From an uncultured Tateyamaria sp. (lineage in GTDB: Bacteria; Pseudomonadota; Alphaproteobacteria; Rhodobacterales; Rhodobacteraceae), in the NCBI RefSeq assembly GCF_947488715.1, contig NZ_CANLAG010000003.1, positions 310,001-374,000 of the forward strand: a DNA stretch of 64,000 bases, read 5' to 3'. Position numbers and translations under genes: made by a program. The notes under the pieces were generated by a model. That model searched no databases. It was not told where the DNA came from and saw only the letters and a program-made list of their open reading frames with translations. Shown in pieces: positions 8,766-16,701 of this stretch (within the stretch, counting starts at the first letter, position 1; each line of letters begins with the position of its first letter).

Positions 8766-8848
8766 GGGCAGTCCCCGGCCGCCGGGTGGGGGAGTAGCCC
8801 CCGCCCGGGGGGGGGCGGTCGGGGGCTGCCCGGCCAAGGGCCGGGCAT
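8766..8848. repeat. GC-rich cluster of palindromes between ureE and the HEPN-like gene
   Basis: The stretch is nearly all G and C and holds at least three adjacent hairpins: CGGCCGCCGG-type, GGGGG-AGTA-GCCCCC, and GCCCGGCC-AA-GGGCCGGGC. It sits at the 3' end of the HEPN-like gene. It could act as an RNA-stabilising or attenuating element within the urease transcript, or be a REP-like interspersed repeat. Confidence 0.6.
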
Positions 8849-8852
8849 CTAG

Positions 8853-9404
8853 TTAAGAGTTAACCGCTCGCTGTTCACAGGTATGTACGGCCTCATTTTG
8901 TATTTTGTCGTGAATGATACCTAAAATCACACCGGAGGCATCTACCATAAACTCGGGTGGGAAGTATTCAGTCCTGTCGCCTACAGGGTAGCGAAGGATT
9001 AACGTGTCCTTGTGCGCACCCATGCCGGAAAACACATCATTCAACCAATATAGGTGCGTTTCAAAAAGCTGGTACTTGCTGTCTGTGACGCGCCAATGTT
9101 CCGGGTAGTTCCAAAAAATAGACTCTTTTTCGGCTTTGCTTCGGACGTCCACCATATTGTTATCCTCCCAAAGGCAGCGCAATTTGTGTCCGTACTTGTT
9201 CTTAAGAGTTTCTGGTGCCTCTCCTTTGGCGACCAAAAGGCCTTTCATACCTATCTCGAGCGACAAGGCGAGGCAGTTGAGAGCAGGTATGTCCAAAAAT
9301 TCTGGCGTGAGCCAAGGTTCCGACGGGTCAAGCACAGTGAGCTTCCTTGCCGCTGTCAGGTAAGATAATGCCAGTTCGTGATATCGCTCTGCAAGGGCGG
9401 TCAA
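8853..9404 (-). CDS. HEPN-like domain protein of unknown function inside the urease operon
   Basis: A 183-residue protein. The N-terminal half is helical and looks like a HEPN fold: AALSYL-type first helix, an [21 protein letters not shown] helix (about residues 41-62) and a following [14 protein letters not shown] segment, a pattern common in HEPN proteins. A clear Rx4-6H RNase motif is not seen, so nuclease activity is doubtful. The start is TTG at 9404, overlapping the ureC stop (TTGA); there is no ATG until residue 53. The gene is visibly richer in A+T than the urease genes around it, suggesting insertion. Not a recognised urease component. Assignment as HEPN is tentative. Confidence 0.55.
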   Translation of the reverse strand: MTALAERYHELALSYLTAARKLTVLDPSEPWLTPEFLDIPALNCLALSLEIGMKGLLVAKGEAPETLKNKYGHKLRCLWEDNNMVDVRSKAEKESIFWNYPEHWRVTDSKYQLFETHLYWLNDVFSGMGAHKDTLILRYPVGDRTEYFPPEFMVDASGVILGIIHDKIQNEAVHTCEQRAVNS

Positions 9405-11161
9405 AACAAGAAATACCGCTGCGCCATTGGCAGCACCTCGGCGGGGGTGCAGGTCAGCAGTTCGCCATCGGCGCGGACTTCGTAGGTTTCGGGGTGCACC
9501 TCAACATGCGGGGTCGCGTCATTCAGCTTGAGGTCTTTCTTGCCAATGTTGCGCGTGTTCTGAACGGCCACGGTATCCTTGGCTAATCCCAGCGACGCAC
9601 CGATCCCCTCTGCTTGCGCTGCGGCGGACACAAAGGTGACGGCAGAGCGTTCGACGCTGCGCCCATAGGCCCCGAACATGGGTCGCGTATAGACCGGCTG
9701 CGGCGTGGGAATGGATGCATTCGGATCGCCCATCTGGGCACAAGCGATTGTGCCGCCCAACAAGACCATCTCGGGCTTGACCCCAAAAAACGCGGTGTTC
9801 CACAGACACAGGTCAGCCCGCTTGCCCACCTCGATGCTGCCAATCTCATGGCTGATCCCATGCGCAATCGCCGGGTTGATCGTGTATTTCGCAATGTAGC
9901 GGCGCACACGCATGTTATCGTTGTCGCCGGTTTCTTCGGGCAGGGGGCCGCGCTGTTTCTTCATCTTGTCGGCGGTCTGCCAGGTGCGGATCAACACCTC
10001 ACCCACGCGACCCATCGCCTGACTGTCCGACGCGATGATCGAAAACGCACCCATGTCGTGCAGGATGTCTTCTGCGGCAATGGTCTCACGCCGGATGCGG
10101 CTCTCGGCAAAGGCCACATCTTCGGGGATCGACTTGTCGAGGTGGTGGCACACCATCAGCATGTCGAGGTGTTCCTCGAGCGTGTTCACGGTAAAAGGTC
10201 GCGTCGGGTTGGTCGACGAGGGCAAAACATGCTCTTCCCCGCAGATCTTGATGATGTCCGGCGCGTGCCCGCCGCCAGCGCCCTCAGTATGAAAGGCATG
10301 GATCGTCCGGCCCTTCATCGCGGCCACTGTGTTCTCGACAAAACCGGACTCGTTCAGCGTGTCGGTGTGGATCATCACTTGCACGTCCATGTCGTCCGCC
10401 ACCGACAGGCAGCAGTCGATGGCACCCGGCGTCGTGCCCCAATCCTCGTGCAACTTCATCGCACAGGCGCCGGCCTTGATCTGTTCCTCAAGGGCCGCCG
10501 GCAGCGACGCATTGCCCTTGCCCGCAAAGGCGAGGTTCATCGGGAACGCATCCGCCGCTTGCATCATCCGGCCCAGATGCCACGGGCCGGGTGTCACGGT
10601 CGTGGCCAACGTGCCGTGCGCAGGGCCGGTGCCGCCACCCAGCATCGTGGTCAGGCCGGAATGTAGCGCGTCCTCGATCTGTTGGGGGCAGATAAAGTGG
10701 ATATGGCTGTCAAACCCACCCGCCGTCAGGATTTTGCCCTCGCCCGCAATGATCTCTGTGCCGGGGCCAATGATAATGTTCACACCTGGTTGTGTATCTG
10801 GATTGCCCGCCTTGCCCATAGCGGCGATGCGACCGTCCTTCAGGCCGACGTCGGCTTTGTAGATGCCCGTCCAATCCACGATCAGCGCGTTGGTAATGAC
10901 CGTGTCCACAGCCCCCGCCGCCCGCGTGACCTGAGACTGCCCCATCCCGTCGCGGATCACCTTGCCGCCGCCAAACTTGACCTCTTCACCATAAAGCATG
11001 GCGTTGTCGCCACTGCCCCCGGTGGAGGCCGCACCGGCCGCTTCGGCAGTCAGGTCGCGCTCGACTTCAATGAACAATTCGGTGTCGGCCAGACGCACCT
11101 TGTCGCCCACGGTGGGGCCAAACATGGCAGCATAGTCGCGGCGGGGGATGGATGTGGGCAT
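9401..11161 (-). CDS. ureC: Urease alpha (catalytic) subunit UreC
   Basis: A 586-residue amidohydrolase that hydrolyses urea to ammonia and carbamate with a di-nickel centre. Metal ligands DSHIHF (His153, His155), the carbamylated lysine in AMKLHEDWG (Lys236), the mobile flap MVCHH (Cys338, His339, His340) and Asp379 in SDSQAMG are all present. It is slightly longer than the usual ~570 residues, mainly through an extra loop [13 protein letters not shown] near residues 41-53. It is separated from ureB by an exported cyclase gene, a small ORF and about 370 bp of AT-richer DNA, which is unusual because ureB and ureC normally adjoin. Confidence 0.98.
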   Translation of the reverse strand: MPTSIPRRDYAAMFGPTVGDKVRLADTELFIEVERDLTAEAAGAASTGGSGDNAMLYGEEVKFGGGKVIRDGMGQSQVTRAAGAVDTVITNALIVDWTGIYKADVGLKDGRIAAMGKAGNPDTQPGVNIIIGPGTEIIAGEGKILTAGGFDSHIHFICPQQIEDALHSGLTTMLGGGTGPAHGTLATTVTPGPWHLGRMMQAADAFPMNLAFAGKGNASLPAALEEQIKAGACAMKLHEDWGTTPGAIDCCLSVADDMDVQVMIHTDTLNESGFVENTVAAMKGRTIHAFHTEGAGGGHAPDIIKICGEEHVLPSSTNPTRPFTVNTLEEHLDMLMVCHHLDKSIPEDVAFAESRIRRETIAAEDILHDMGAFSIIASDSQAMGRVGEVLIRTWQTADKMKKQRGPLPEETGDNDNMRVRRYIAKYTINPAIAHGISHEIGSIEVGKRADLCLWNTAFFGVKPEMVLLGGTIACAQMGDPNASIPTPQPVYTRPMFGAYGRSVERSAVTFVSAAAQAEGIGASLGLAKDTVAVQNTRNIGKKDLKLNDATPHVEVHPETYEVRADGELLTCTPAEVLPMAQRYFLF

Positions 11162-11339
11162 TTGTTACGCTCCGTTCACGTTTTGCAATTTCCTACCCAC
11201 CGTGGAAACGAAAAAAACGTTCAAATACAGATATTTGATTGCTTATTGTGCACGGACTAGTACGGAAAATTCCGGTTTCTTTTTGATGAGAAGTGCATCT
11301 TATGCCGGATGTCTTGTCGAAGTGATTCGACTCAATCTC

Positions 11340-11441
11340 ATGGAGAGGCATCCAGTGTCGAGCACAGCATTTTGGCTTCAAGCCATCGCCTACACGATAT
11401 TTATTTTCGTAATAGTCGGCCAGTACCGTGGCTGGTTTTGA
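11340..11441 (+). CDS. Possible small single-pass membrane protein (33 aa)
   Basis: An ATG at 11340 opens a 33-residue frame with a central hydrophobic stretch AFWLQAIAYTIFIFVIVG, which would span a membrane, ending QYRGWF. No good Shine-Dalgarno is visible and the strand is opposite to the urease genes. It may be a chance frame; the hydrophobic pattern is the only support. Confidence 0.2.
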   Translation: MERHPVSSTAFWLQAIAYTIFIFVIVGQYRGWF

Positions 11442-11474
11442 ATTCTGCACTCGGGCCGCGCGGCGGATCAGATC

Positions 11475-11502
11475 ACGCCCGACCCACCCTTTAGTCGGGC
11501 GT
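11475..11502. promoter_or_regulatory. 9-bp perfect hairpin between small ORF and ureC
   Basis: Arms ACGCCCGAC (11475-11483) and GTCGGGCGT (11494-11502) flank a 10-base loop. There is no T-run on either side, so it is more likely an mRNA-stability or processing element, or an operator, than an intrinsic terminator. Confidence 0.45.
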
Positions 11503-11527
11503 AATCCACTGTTCAGCGCAGGACAAA

Positions 11528-11659
11528 TCATGCTCCGAACACCGCATCAACCGGCACAAGCATGGCCGACACGGACCCATTGGTCTGCATCGCCATGCCG
11601 ATCACGGCCAGCACCTCGGCGCTGGCCTCCGGGGCATTTATCAGCAGTAAGGTCGCCAT
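11528..11659 (-). CDS. Possible 43-aa protein coupled to the cyclase gene
   Basis: The stop of the cyclase gene and an ATG share one base (TGATG at 11661-11657), a classic coupling arrangement. The 43-residue frame starts MATLLLINAPEASAEVLAVI and is moderately hydrophobic without a clear membrane segment or known domain. It could be a real small protein of the urease operon or a relic. Support is limited to the coupled start and its position. Confidence 0.35.
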   Translation of the reverse strand: MATLLLINAPEASAEVLAVIGMAMQTNGSVSAMLVPVDAVFGA

Positions 11660-12480
11660 CACACCATCGCGAAGATGCGGGCCGGACCACCGGTCCCACC
11701 CGGATGCGTCGGCGCACCCACAACCAACGTGGCACCCGCTGCAGGGACATTGTCCAACCCGGCCAGGTTCTCGATCCCATAGCGCCCCGCAGGCAACCAC
11801 GCATAATGCGTCGCAAAATCCGCCGACGGCCCGTGATCCAGTGACAGCGTATCTACCGCCATCGCCGCCGCCGTGGTCTCTTCCAGCAACATCTGCGTGG
11901 CTTCCGGATGGAAGCCGGGGAAGTGTTTCACATCCGCATCGTCATTGCCCACATAGGCCGCAGCATCGCCCGACTTGGCCGCCCAGCCGGAGTGCATGGC
12001 GATGCACGCCTTGTCCGGAATGTCACCATTGGCGGCGATCCACGCCTTCAGATCCTCCGGGGTGACCTGCGTATCCGCATTTTCAGCGGCCCGCGCGGCA
12101 ATGTCGATCACGCAAAGCGGGATCACCAAATCGCTCACCGGAATCTCATCCACAGACGTGCCATCGGCCGAGAAATGCAGCGGCGCATCAATATGGGTCG
12201 CCGTGTGCTCATTGATCGCCAGATTGAACAGGTTGAACCCGTGGTCGGCAAAGTTGAACTGCTGTTCCATCGAAATGCCCGGCACACCAAAGAAGGTCGG
12301 GAAATCAGGGCTCAGCTTGTGCGTCATGTCCACAACACCGCCGTGTCCCGCAGCCATCGCCGCCGGAGCCGCAGTGACACCGACCGTCGCTGCCGCACCA
12401 GCTACCGCCGCCGTGCGGAAAAAGTCGCGCCGCGACAACATCCGCTCCTTCACCGCCTCCATCACACAAATATCGCACAT
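11659..12480 (-). CDS. Tat-exported cyclase/kynurenine-formamidase-like metal-dependent hydrolase
   Basis: A 273-residue protein. After a short Cys-containing start (MCDICVM) comes a twin-arginine signal SRRDFFRTAAV followed by a hydrophobic Ala-rich segment and an AMA-type cleavage site, so the mature enzyme should be periplasmic. The cyclase-family metal motif is present as HTATHIDAPLHF (His-x-x-x-His-x-Asp-x-Pro-x-His). The family includes kynurenine formamidase and isatin hydrolase, which cleave C-N amide bonds. It is embedded between ureB (39 bp upstream) and ureC in the same direction. A link to urease, for example release of a nitrogen compound outside the cytoplasm, is only inferred from position. 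The start could also be Met14 (12441). Confidence 0.85.
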   Translation of the reverse strand: MCDICVMEAVKERMLSRRDFFRTAAVAGAAATVGVTAAPAAMAAGHGGVVDMTHKLSPDFPTFFGVPGISMEQQFNFADHGFNLFNLAINEHTATHIDAPLHFSADGTSVDEIPVSDLVIPLCVIDIAARAAENADTQVTPEDLKAWIAANGDIPDKACIAMHSGWAAKSGDAAAYVGNDDADVKHFPGFHPEATQMLLEETTAAAMAVDTLSLDHGPSADFATHYAWLPAGRYGIENLAGLDNVPAAGATLVVGAPTHPGGTGGPARIFAMV

Positions 12481-12519
12481 CTTATCGTCCTCCTTTGGGT
12501 GTCCAGCCGCCGCAACCGC

Positions 12520-12825
12520 TCAGAGCGGCCCCATGACCTGTTGGTTGAACCCATAGACCGCGCGCGCGCCACCAATGGGGATCAACCGCACATCACGCGC
12601 CTGTCCCGGTTCAAACCGGACAGCGGTGCCAGCAGCAATGTCCAAACGCATACCACGCGCCGCATCCCGGTCAAAATCCAACGCGCCATTGGCCTCGCCA
12701 AAGTGATAGTGACTGCCAACCTGTACCGGACGGTCGCCCGTGTTCGCCACATGCAGCGTGATGGCCACAGCGCCCGTGTTCAACTGGATGTCACCCGCTG
12801 CGGGGATCACCTCACCTGGGATCAT
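12520..12825 (-). CDS. ureB: Urease beta subunit UreB
   Basis: A 101-residue structural subunit with the typical start MIPGEV and the [11 protein letters not shown] and RFEPG segments. It packs with UreA and UreC in the urease holoenzyme. It follows ureA after 43 bp; that gap carries a copy of a short repeat also found after cobA. Confidence 0.97.
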   Translation of the reverse strand: MIPGEVIPAAGDIQLNTGAVAITLHVANTGDRPVQVGSHYHFGEANGALDFDRDAARGMRLDIAAGTAVRFEPGQARDVRLIPIGGARAVYGFNQQVMGPL

Positions 12826-12843
12826 CGTGCCGTCTCCTGCTTA

Positions 12844-12866
12844 ATTGTTCCAAAAATATGCAAATC
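12844..12866 (-). repeat. Short repeat copy 1, between ureA and ureB
   Basis: The 23-bp element reads, on the minus strand, GATTTGCATATTTTTGGAAC then AAT. It begins 2 bases after the ureA stop. It matches 22 of 23 bases of a copy just after the cobA stop (15961-15983). Both are AT-rich and contrast with the surrounding GC-rich DNA. Confidence 0.7.
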
Positions 12867-12868
12867 CA

Positions 12869-13171
12869 TCATCGAATAGGATTGTGCACGGTCACCAGCT
12901 TGGTGCCGTCGGGAAAGGTCGCCTCGACCTGCACATCATGGATCATCTCCGGCACGCCCTCCATGCACTGATCGCGGGTGATCACCTGCGCGCCGGCCTC
13001 CATCATGTGCGCCACCGAATGACCGTCCCGCGCACCCTCGACAACGGCATCGGTGATCAGCGCAATCGCCTCCGGGTGGTTCAGCTTGACGCCGCGCGCC
13101 AAACGCTTGCGCGCCACCTCTGCCGCCATGGCCACCAACAGCTTGTCTTTCTCTCTGGGGGTCAGTTGCAT
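12869..13171 (-). CDS. ureA: Urease gamma subunit UreA
   Basis: A 100-residue subunit of standard length, starting [20 protein letters not shown] and containing the [10 protein letters not shown] and [20 protein letters not shown] blocks that define UreA. It is 3 bp downstream of ureD and forms the small structural part of the (UreABC)3 enzyme. Confidence 0.98.
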   Translation of the reverse strand: MQLTPREKDKLLVAMAAEVARKRLARGVKLNHPEAIALITDAVVEGARDGHSVAHMMEAGAQVITRDQCMEGVPEMIHDVQVEATFPDGTKLVTVHNPIR

Positions 13172-13174
13172 AGT

Positions 13175-14005
13175 CTAAAGTCTCCAGCACAGCGGCAAAC
13201 GACCGCCTGTCACATGATCCAGGATGGGCAACAAATGTTGCCGCAACAGGTAGCCCGACGGGGCCAGCATCCGCAGCACCAGCACGTCAGGGGCCAAAAG
13301 GCTTGCGCCACCGCTGTCGGGCAACAGCGCGCGCAATCGGTCCAGATGTCGCTCGGCCTCTGGTGCAATGAACGTCAGGCTGACCATGGCTGTGGCGCCA
13401 CCGCCCACGGCACTGCCCAGCATCCGGGCGCTCATGTCGCCCGCCAGACGCCAGGCGTCCTGCACCAGGGGCACGCCGTCTCGCAGCACCGAAATACGGT
13501 CTTCAACCAGCCCGGACACTGCGTTCTCGCCCATGGCAATCCGGCCAATGCACAACGGCTCAACAATCAGCGCCCGCGCACCGGGTGCCAGATCGCACCG
13601 CAGGGACCGGCGCAACGCGCACCCGTCAAAGACCAGCGTTTCCTGCGGCAACCACCACAGCGTTGCACCGTCCTCGACCGACAGCTGTGTCGATATGCGC
13701 CCGATCTCGCCTGGCTGCGCCCGGTAGGCCCGCTCGCAGGCTTGCGTGGTCAGGGTCAGATGTGTGCGGGTCCCCGCCGTTGCGGCATAGCCAAAGCGGT
13801 CGCCGCCCGTCACACCGCCGGACGTGTTCAACAAAACGCCCGACAGGCCCACATCAGCACGCGGAAACACAACCTTGGACGCGCCCTGTTGATACAGGTC
13901 GTCAATCACCGTCTGGCCGTCGCGCGCCTTGGTGGTCAGGCGCACGGATCCAATCGCGCGCGGTTGCGCAACTGGCGAAACAGGGATGGGTGTCTGAGCA
14001 GTCAT
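13175..14005 (-). CDS. ureD: Urease accessory protein UreD
   Basis: A 276-residue protein, the first gene of the urease operon. The block LLNTSGGVTGGDRF (residues 62-75 of the chosen frame) is diagnostic of UreD, the scaffold that binds apo-urease and recruits UreF-UreG. The frame is open to 14098, but MTAQTPIPVSP at 14005 gives the usual length; the ribosome site is weak. Upstream lies an inverted repeat (14079-14100) in the presumed leader or promoter region. Confidence 0.93.
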   Translation of the reverse strand: MTAQTPIPVSPVAQPRAIGSVRLTTKARDGQTVIDDLYQQGASKVVFPRADVGLSGVLLNTSGGVTGGDRFGYAATAGTRTHLTLTTQACERAYRAQPGEIGRISTQLSVEDGATLWWLPQETLVFDGCALRRSLRCDLAPGARALIVEPLCIGRIAMGENAVSGLVEDRISVLRDGVPLVQDAWRLAGDMSARMLGSAVGGGATAMVSLTFIAPEAERHLDRLRALLPDSGGASLLAPDVLVLRMLAPSGYLLRQHLLPILDHVTGGRLPLCWRL

Positions 14006-14078
14006 GGGCAGGGCAGCGGCCTTCGTATTACGAGGATAAGACCACCCTCCGCCCGCCGGGGCCAGCTTTGCAGCATCA

Positions 14079-14100
14079 GAGTGCCGGATTTCCCGCACTC
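14079..14100. promoter_or_regulatory. Inverted repeat upstream of ureD
   Basis: Arms GAGTGC (14079-14084) and GCACTC (14095-14100) with a pyrimidine/purine-rich centre, in the 134-bp gap between cobF and ureD. It may be an operator or leader hairpin of the urease operon. Confidence 0.35.
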
Positions 14101-14139
14101 CCGCTCAAAATTTAGGCACCCAAGAGGTGCACGAACCTT

Positions 14140-14877
14140 TCAAACACGCCGCAACAGATAGGTGTCCATGATCCACCCATGCGCCGACCGTGCGACGGCG
14201 CGTCGTTCTATAATGCGCGCACTCACATCAGCCAGCCGTCCGGCCTCGAGGATCTGCTCGGGCATGCCCAGATAGGCCCCCCACCAGATGTCAAAGCCAT
14301 CCCCATCAAGCGCCTGAAAAGTACAATCCCCGTCCAGCATGACCACAAGCGTCTCGCAGTCCGCAGGCCAGCCGTGATCCCGCAGACGCCGCCCGGTTGA
14401 AATGGTGACCGGTGCATTGAGCGTGTTGAGCGGAATGGCATGCGCCGCCGTCAGCGCCTGCACAGACGTGATACCCGCCACGACACGCAGTTCCGGCTGC
14501 GGGACGAGCCGCGCGGCAATGCGCAAGGTGCTGTCATAGAGCGACGGATCCCCCCAGACCAACAACGCCACCTTTTGGGCGGTTGGGTGTTGCGCCATGG
14601 TTGTCGTCCATCGGTGCGCAATCTCGTCATGCCAGGCGTCCACGCGGGCAATATAGGGCAGGGTGTCGTCCCGCACGGGCATGTCGAATGTGGCAACCGG
14701 CGCACCTGTGCCGCAAACCTCGTCGATGATCCGCATGCGCAGCCCAGCCAGATCGGACTTGCCTGCACCTTTATGCGGCACCAGAAAAAGGTCGGCTTCG
14801 GCCATCACGCGGCGCGCCTCACCGGTCAGGTGATCCGGGTTGCCAGTGCCGATGCCGATCAGGAAAAGCTGGGTCAT
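14140..14877 (-). CDS. cobF: Precorrin-6A synthase (deacetylating) CobF
   Basis: A 245-residue SAM-dependent methyltransferase of the tetrapyrrole methylase family, starting FLIGIGTGNPDHLTGEA and carrying the VWGDPSLYDST motif. CobF methylates C1 of precorrin-5 with loss of the acetyl group, a step specific to the aerobic B12 route. The ATG at 14877 is preferred to the in-frame TTG at 14886. It lies only a few bases after the T-run of an intrinsic terminator that follows the CbiM-like gene, and no Shine-Dalgarno is seen. It is separated from the other methyltransferase genes. Confidence 0.95.
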   Translation of the reverse strand: MTQLFLIGIGTGNPDHLTGEARRVMAEADLFLVPHKGAGKSDLAGLRMRIIDEVCGTGAPVATFDMPVRDDTLPYIARVDAWHDEIAHRWTTTMAQHPTAQKVALLVWGDPSLYDSTLRIAARLVPQPELRVVAGITSVQALTAAHAIPLNTLNAPVTISTGRRLRDHGWPADCETLVVMLDGDCTFQALDGDGFDIWWGAYLGMPEQILEAGRLADVSARIIERRAVARSAHGWIMDTYLLRRV

Positions 14878-14884
14878 GTCATGC

Positions 14885-14911
14885 AAAAGGGCCGCAACTG
14901 AGGCGGCCCTT
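14885..14911 (-). terminator. Intrinsic terminator between the CbiM-like gene and cobF
   Basis: On the minus strand AAGGGCCGC / GCGGCCCTT pair perfectly (14911-14903 with 14895-14887) around a 7-base loop and run into TTTT. It sits 20 bp past the CbiM-like stop and just before the cobF start. Confidence 0.8.
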
Positions 14912-14931
14912 CCTGTCGTTGGATCAATGCG

Positions 14932-15609
14932 TTACGCAGCGCTGTAGAGGCGCTTGTTGAACAGGCCGCCGGTCTTGGCACCACGCAGTGCCTTGGCCCC
15001 GGCCAGCACGCCCAGATCGGCAATCGGCTCGATCAGAACAACCAGCATGTAGGCGGCCCCAAAGGTCATCACCGACGCCATGTTTTCAGCGCCAAAGCCC
15101 TGACCATAGATCGCCCAGAACGCGACCCAGGCCACCACACCACCTTGATAGATGGCGGACATCTTGAGCACCTGGGCATAGTCCAGATCCACATAGGCCG
15201 TCGCTTGCGGCACAATCCGTTTCGCCAACGCGTGCACGGCGAACAGCGGGAACAGCAGCGTGGTCATGTTCACAAAGAACATCGGCATATCGGAGGGCGC
15301 AAAGAACGTGCCTTGCATCAGCAACCCGAAGACAAGGCCAAAGGCCGCAGCAGCAGGGCCGAGCAACAGGAACAGGGTTGTGCCAAGAATGAAGTGGACC
15401 TCGGAAATGCCAACGGGGAAATGCGGCAGGATCTCGAAGAACACAAATGTGCCGACGGTCGCCAGAACGGTCCGTACCGCCAATGACGCAAATGCGTGCT
15501 GTTTCAGGTCGTCCGCGGCCAGCTTGAAGCTATAGCCCGCGCCCGCAGCGGCGGTTCCATAGGCCAAAGCCATTTTAGCGCCGTCTACGACACCCGGTTC
15601 GATATGCAT
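14932..15609 (-). CDS. CbiM-like energy-coupling-factor permease, probable cobalt uptake
   Basis: A 225-residue membrane protein with about six to seven hydrophobic helices. It begins MHIEPGVVDGAK; CbiM proteins need an N-terminal Met-His-Ile with His2 as a metal ligand, and this matches. The ATG at 15609 has a GGAGAG ribosome site, while the longer frame runs into a B12 riboswitch and is rejected. CbiN, CbiQ and CbiO partners are not found in the window. The riboswitch and the neighbouring cob genes support cobalt import for corrin synthesis. Confidence 0.82.
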   Translation of the reverse strand: MHIEPGVVDGAKMALAYGTAAAGAGYSFKLAADDLKQHAFASLAVRTVLATVGTFVFFEILPHFPVGISEVHFILGTTLFLLLGPAAAAFGLVFGLLMQGTFFAPSDMPMFFVNMTTLLFPLFAVHALAKRIVPQATAYVDLDYAQVLKMSAIYQGGVVAWVAFWAIYGQGFGAENMASVMTFGAAYMLVVLIEPIADLGVLAGAKALRGAKTGGLFNKRLYSAA

Positions 15610-15671
15610 GTTAGTCTCTCCTCGCCACCACCCCGGCGGCCTAATGTTCCGGTCACCCGGTGTTGCGTTCC

Positions 15672-15836
15672 ATGACGGCAGGTCTCCTGACTGCCGGGTC
15701 GCTGCGGGGCCGGACCTTCCCAACGCGTGTCGCGTCAGTGGTTCATGCCGGGCCGCTCGCCGGTCACAGTTGCGGGGGCAGTCCGGGATTTGCACCCGGT
15801 TCCCTTTTCAGACCCCAAACGGGGCCACCATCACAT
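15672..15836 (-). ncRNA. Cobalamin (AdoCbl) riboswitch 1, upstream of the CbiM-like gene
   Basis: On the minus strand the hallmark pieces occur in order: AAAAGGGAA, the GGTGCAAATCCCGGACTGCC block, CCCGCAACTGTGACC, a B12-box variant ending CCACTG, GGGAAGG, and the closing CAGGAGACCTGCC. The 3' end is about 60 bases ahead of the CbiM-like ATG, placed to control expression by folding when B12 binds. Exact P1 boundaries are approximate. Confidence 0.93.
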
Positions 15837-15926
15837 CGTTACGTTTACATTGATTCCCAAGTCGGACAAGCGCGGAAGCGGCATTTGACGACGCGGAATG
15901 GCCATTGGTGCATAAGCATATTTGCA

Positions 15927-15967
15927 GAACAATGAAGGGAGAGCGGACGCCCTTGGCTTCATTGTTC
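15927..15967. repeat. 11-bp perfect inverted repeat downstream of cobA
   Basis: GAACAATGAAG (15927-15937) pairs with CTTCATTGTTC (15957-15967) around a 19-base loop. It lies between the cobA stop and the riboswitch of the next transcript and may serve as the 3' end of the long cob operon, though no strong U-tract follows. Confidence 0.55.
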
Positions 15968-15983
15968 CTAAAATATGCAAATC
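15961..15983 (-). repeat. Short repeat copy 2, after the cobA stop
   Basis: On the minus strand this reads GATTTGCATATTTTAGGAAC then AAT, starting in the cobA stop codon. It differs at one base from the copy between ureA and ureB, and overlaps the right arm of the 11-bp hairpin. Confidence 0.7.
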
Positions 15984-16701
15984 AGCCCTCCGCCAGCGCG
16001 CCGTAAAGGATCAGCGCGGGCGCTTCACTCACGGATGTGGCCAACCGCATGGCCAGATTTGTGACCGTTGTCCTGTGCAGGGCCTGGGCGGGTGTTGAAA
16101 CCCCCTCGGCCAGCAGCGCGGGCGTGTCAGCGGGCAAACCAGCCTCGATCAGCATCGCGGCGAATGCGGGAAATGTCCGTTGTCCCATGAACACAACCGT
16201 CGTGGCTTGTGCGTCCGCCAGTGCCGCCATGTTGAGGTCTTCGGGCAGCGCCCCACGCACATCGTGGCCGGTGATGAACTGGACCCGCCGCGCAGTCAGC
16301 CGCCGGGTCAGCGGAATACCCGCCGCAGCCGCCGCCGCACAGGCAGATGGCACGCCCGGAATGATCTCAAACGGAATGCCCGCCGCCTTCAGCGCATCCG
16401 TCTCTTCCTCCAACCGCCCAAACGTGCCGCCATCGCCCGATTTCAGTCGCACGATCCGTTGCCCGTCTTGCGCATAATCCACGAGCAACTGGCTCACATG
16501 GTGCTGCTTTGGCGACGGGCGGCCCGCCCGTTTGCCAACCCCAACCAGGTCGGCGCCGGCGCGTGCGTGGCTCAGGATCGGTCCGGCGCTCAGATCATCA
16601 AACAGCACTGCATCCGCCCGCTTGAGCCGATCTACGGCTTTCAACGTCAACAGTTCCGGATCGCCCGGACCCGAGCCAACAAAGCTTACGAAACCCGTCA
16701 T
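15982..16701 (-). CDS. cobA: Uroporphyrinogen-III C-methyltransferase CobA
   Basis: A 239-residue SUMT that adds two methyl groups to uroporphyrinogen III to give precorrin-2, the entry step to corrins. SAM-site motifs are VGSGPGDPELLT near the start, VRLKSGDGGTFGR, and PGVPSACAAAAAAGIPLT. Start MTGFVSF (16701) overlaps the cobB stop by 4 bp, so I prefer it over the longer frame. It is the last gene of the riboswitch-2 run. A CysG-type siroheme fusion is not seen, so this is the dedicated cobalamin form. Confidence 0.96.
   Translation of the reverse strand: MTGFVSFVGSGPGDPELLTLKAVDRLKRADAVLFDDLSAGPILSHARAGADLVGVGKRAGRPSPKQHHVSQLLVDYAQDGQRIVRLKSGDGGTFGRLEEETDALKAAGIPFEIIPGVPSACAAAAAAGIPLTRRLTARRVQFITGHDVRGALPEDLNMAALADAQATTVVFMGQRTFPAFAAMLIEAGLPADTPALLAEGVSTPAQALHRTTVTNLAMRLATSVSEAPALILYGALAEG

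Larger units (their letters stand above)
11162..11527. other. AT-richer spacer upstream of ureC
   Basis: A 366-bp gap between ureC and the small ORF on the minus strand. It is richer in A+T than its surroundings. It holds a 9-bp perfect hairpin (11475-11502) and a short plus-strand ORF (11340-11441). An internal promoter for ureC is plausible here, but I cannot point to convincing -35/-10 boxes. Confidence 0.5.

Noticed and set aside
8853-9404. HEPN-like gene as half of a toxin-antitoxin pair
   Set aside because: No MNT or other antitoxin gene adjoins it and the Rx4-6H RNase motif is not visible.
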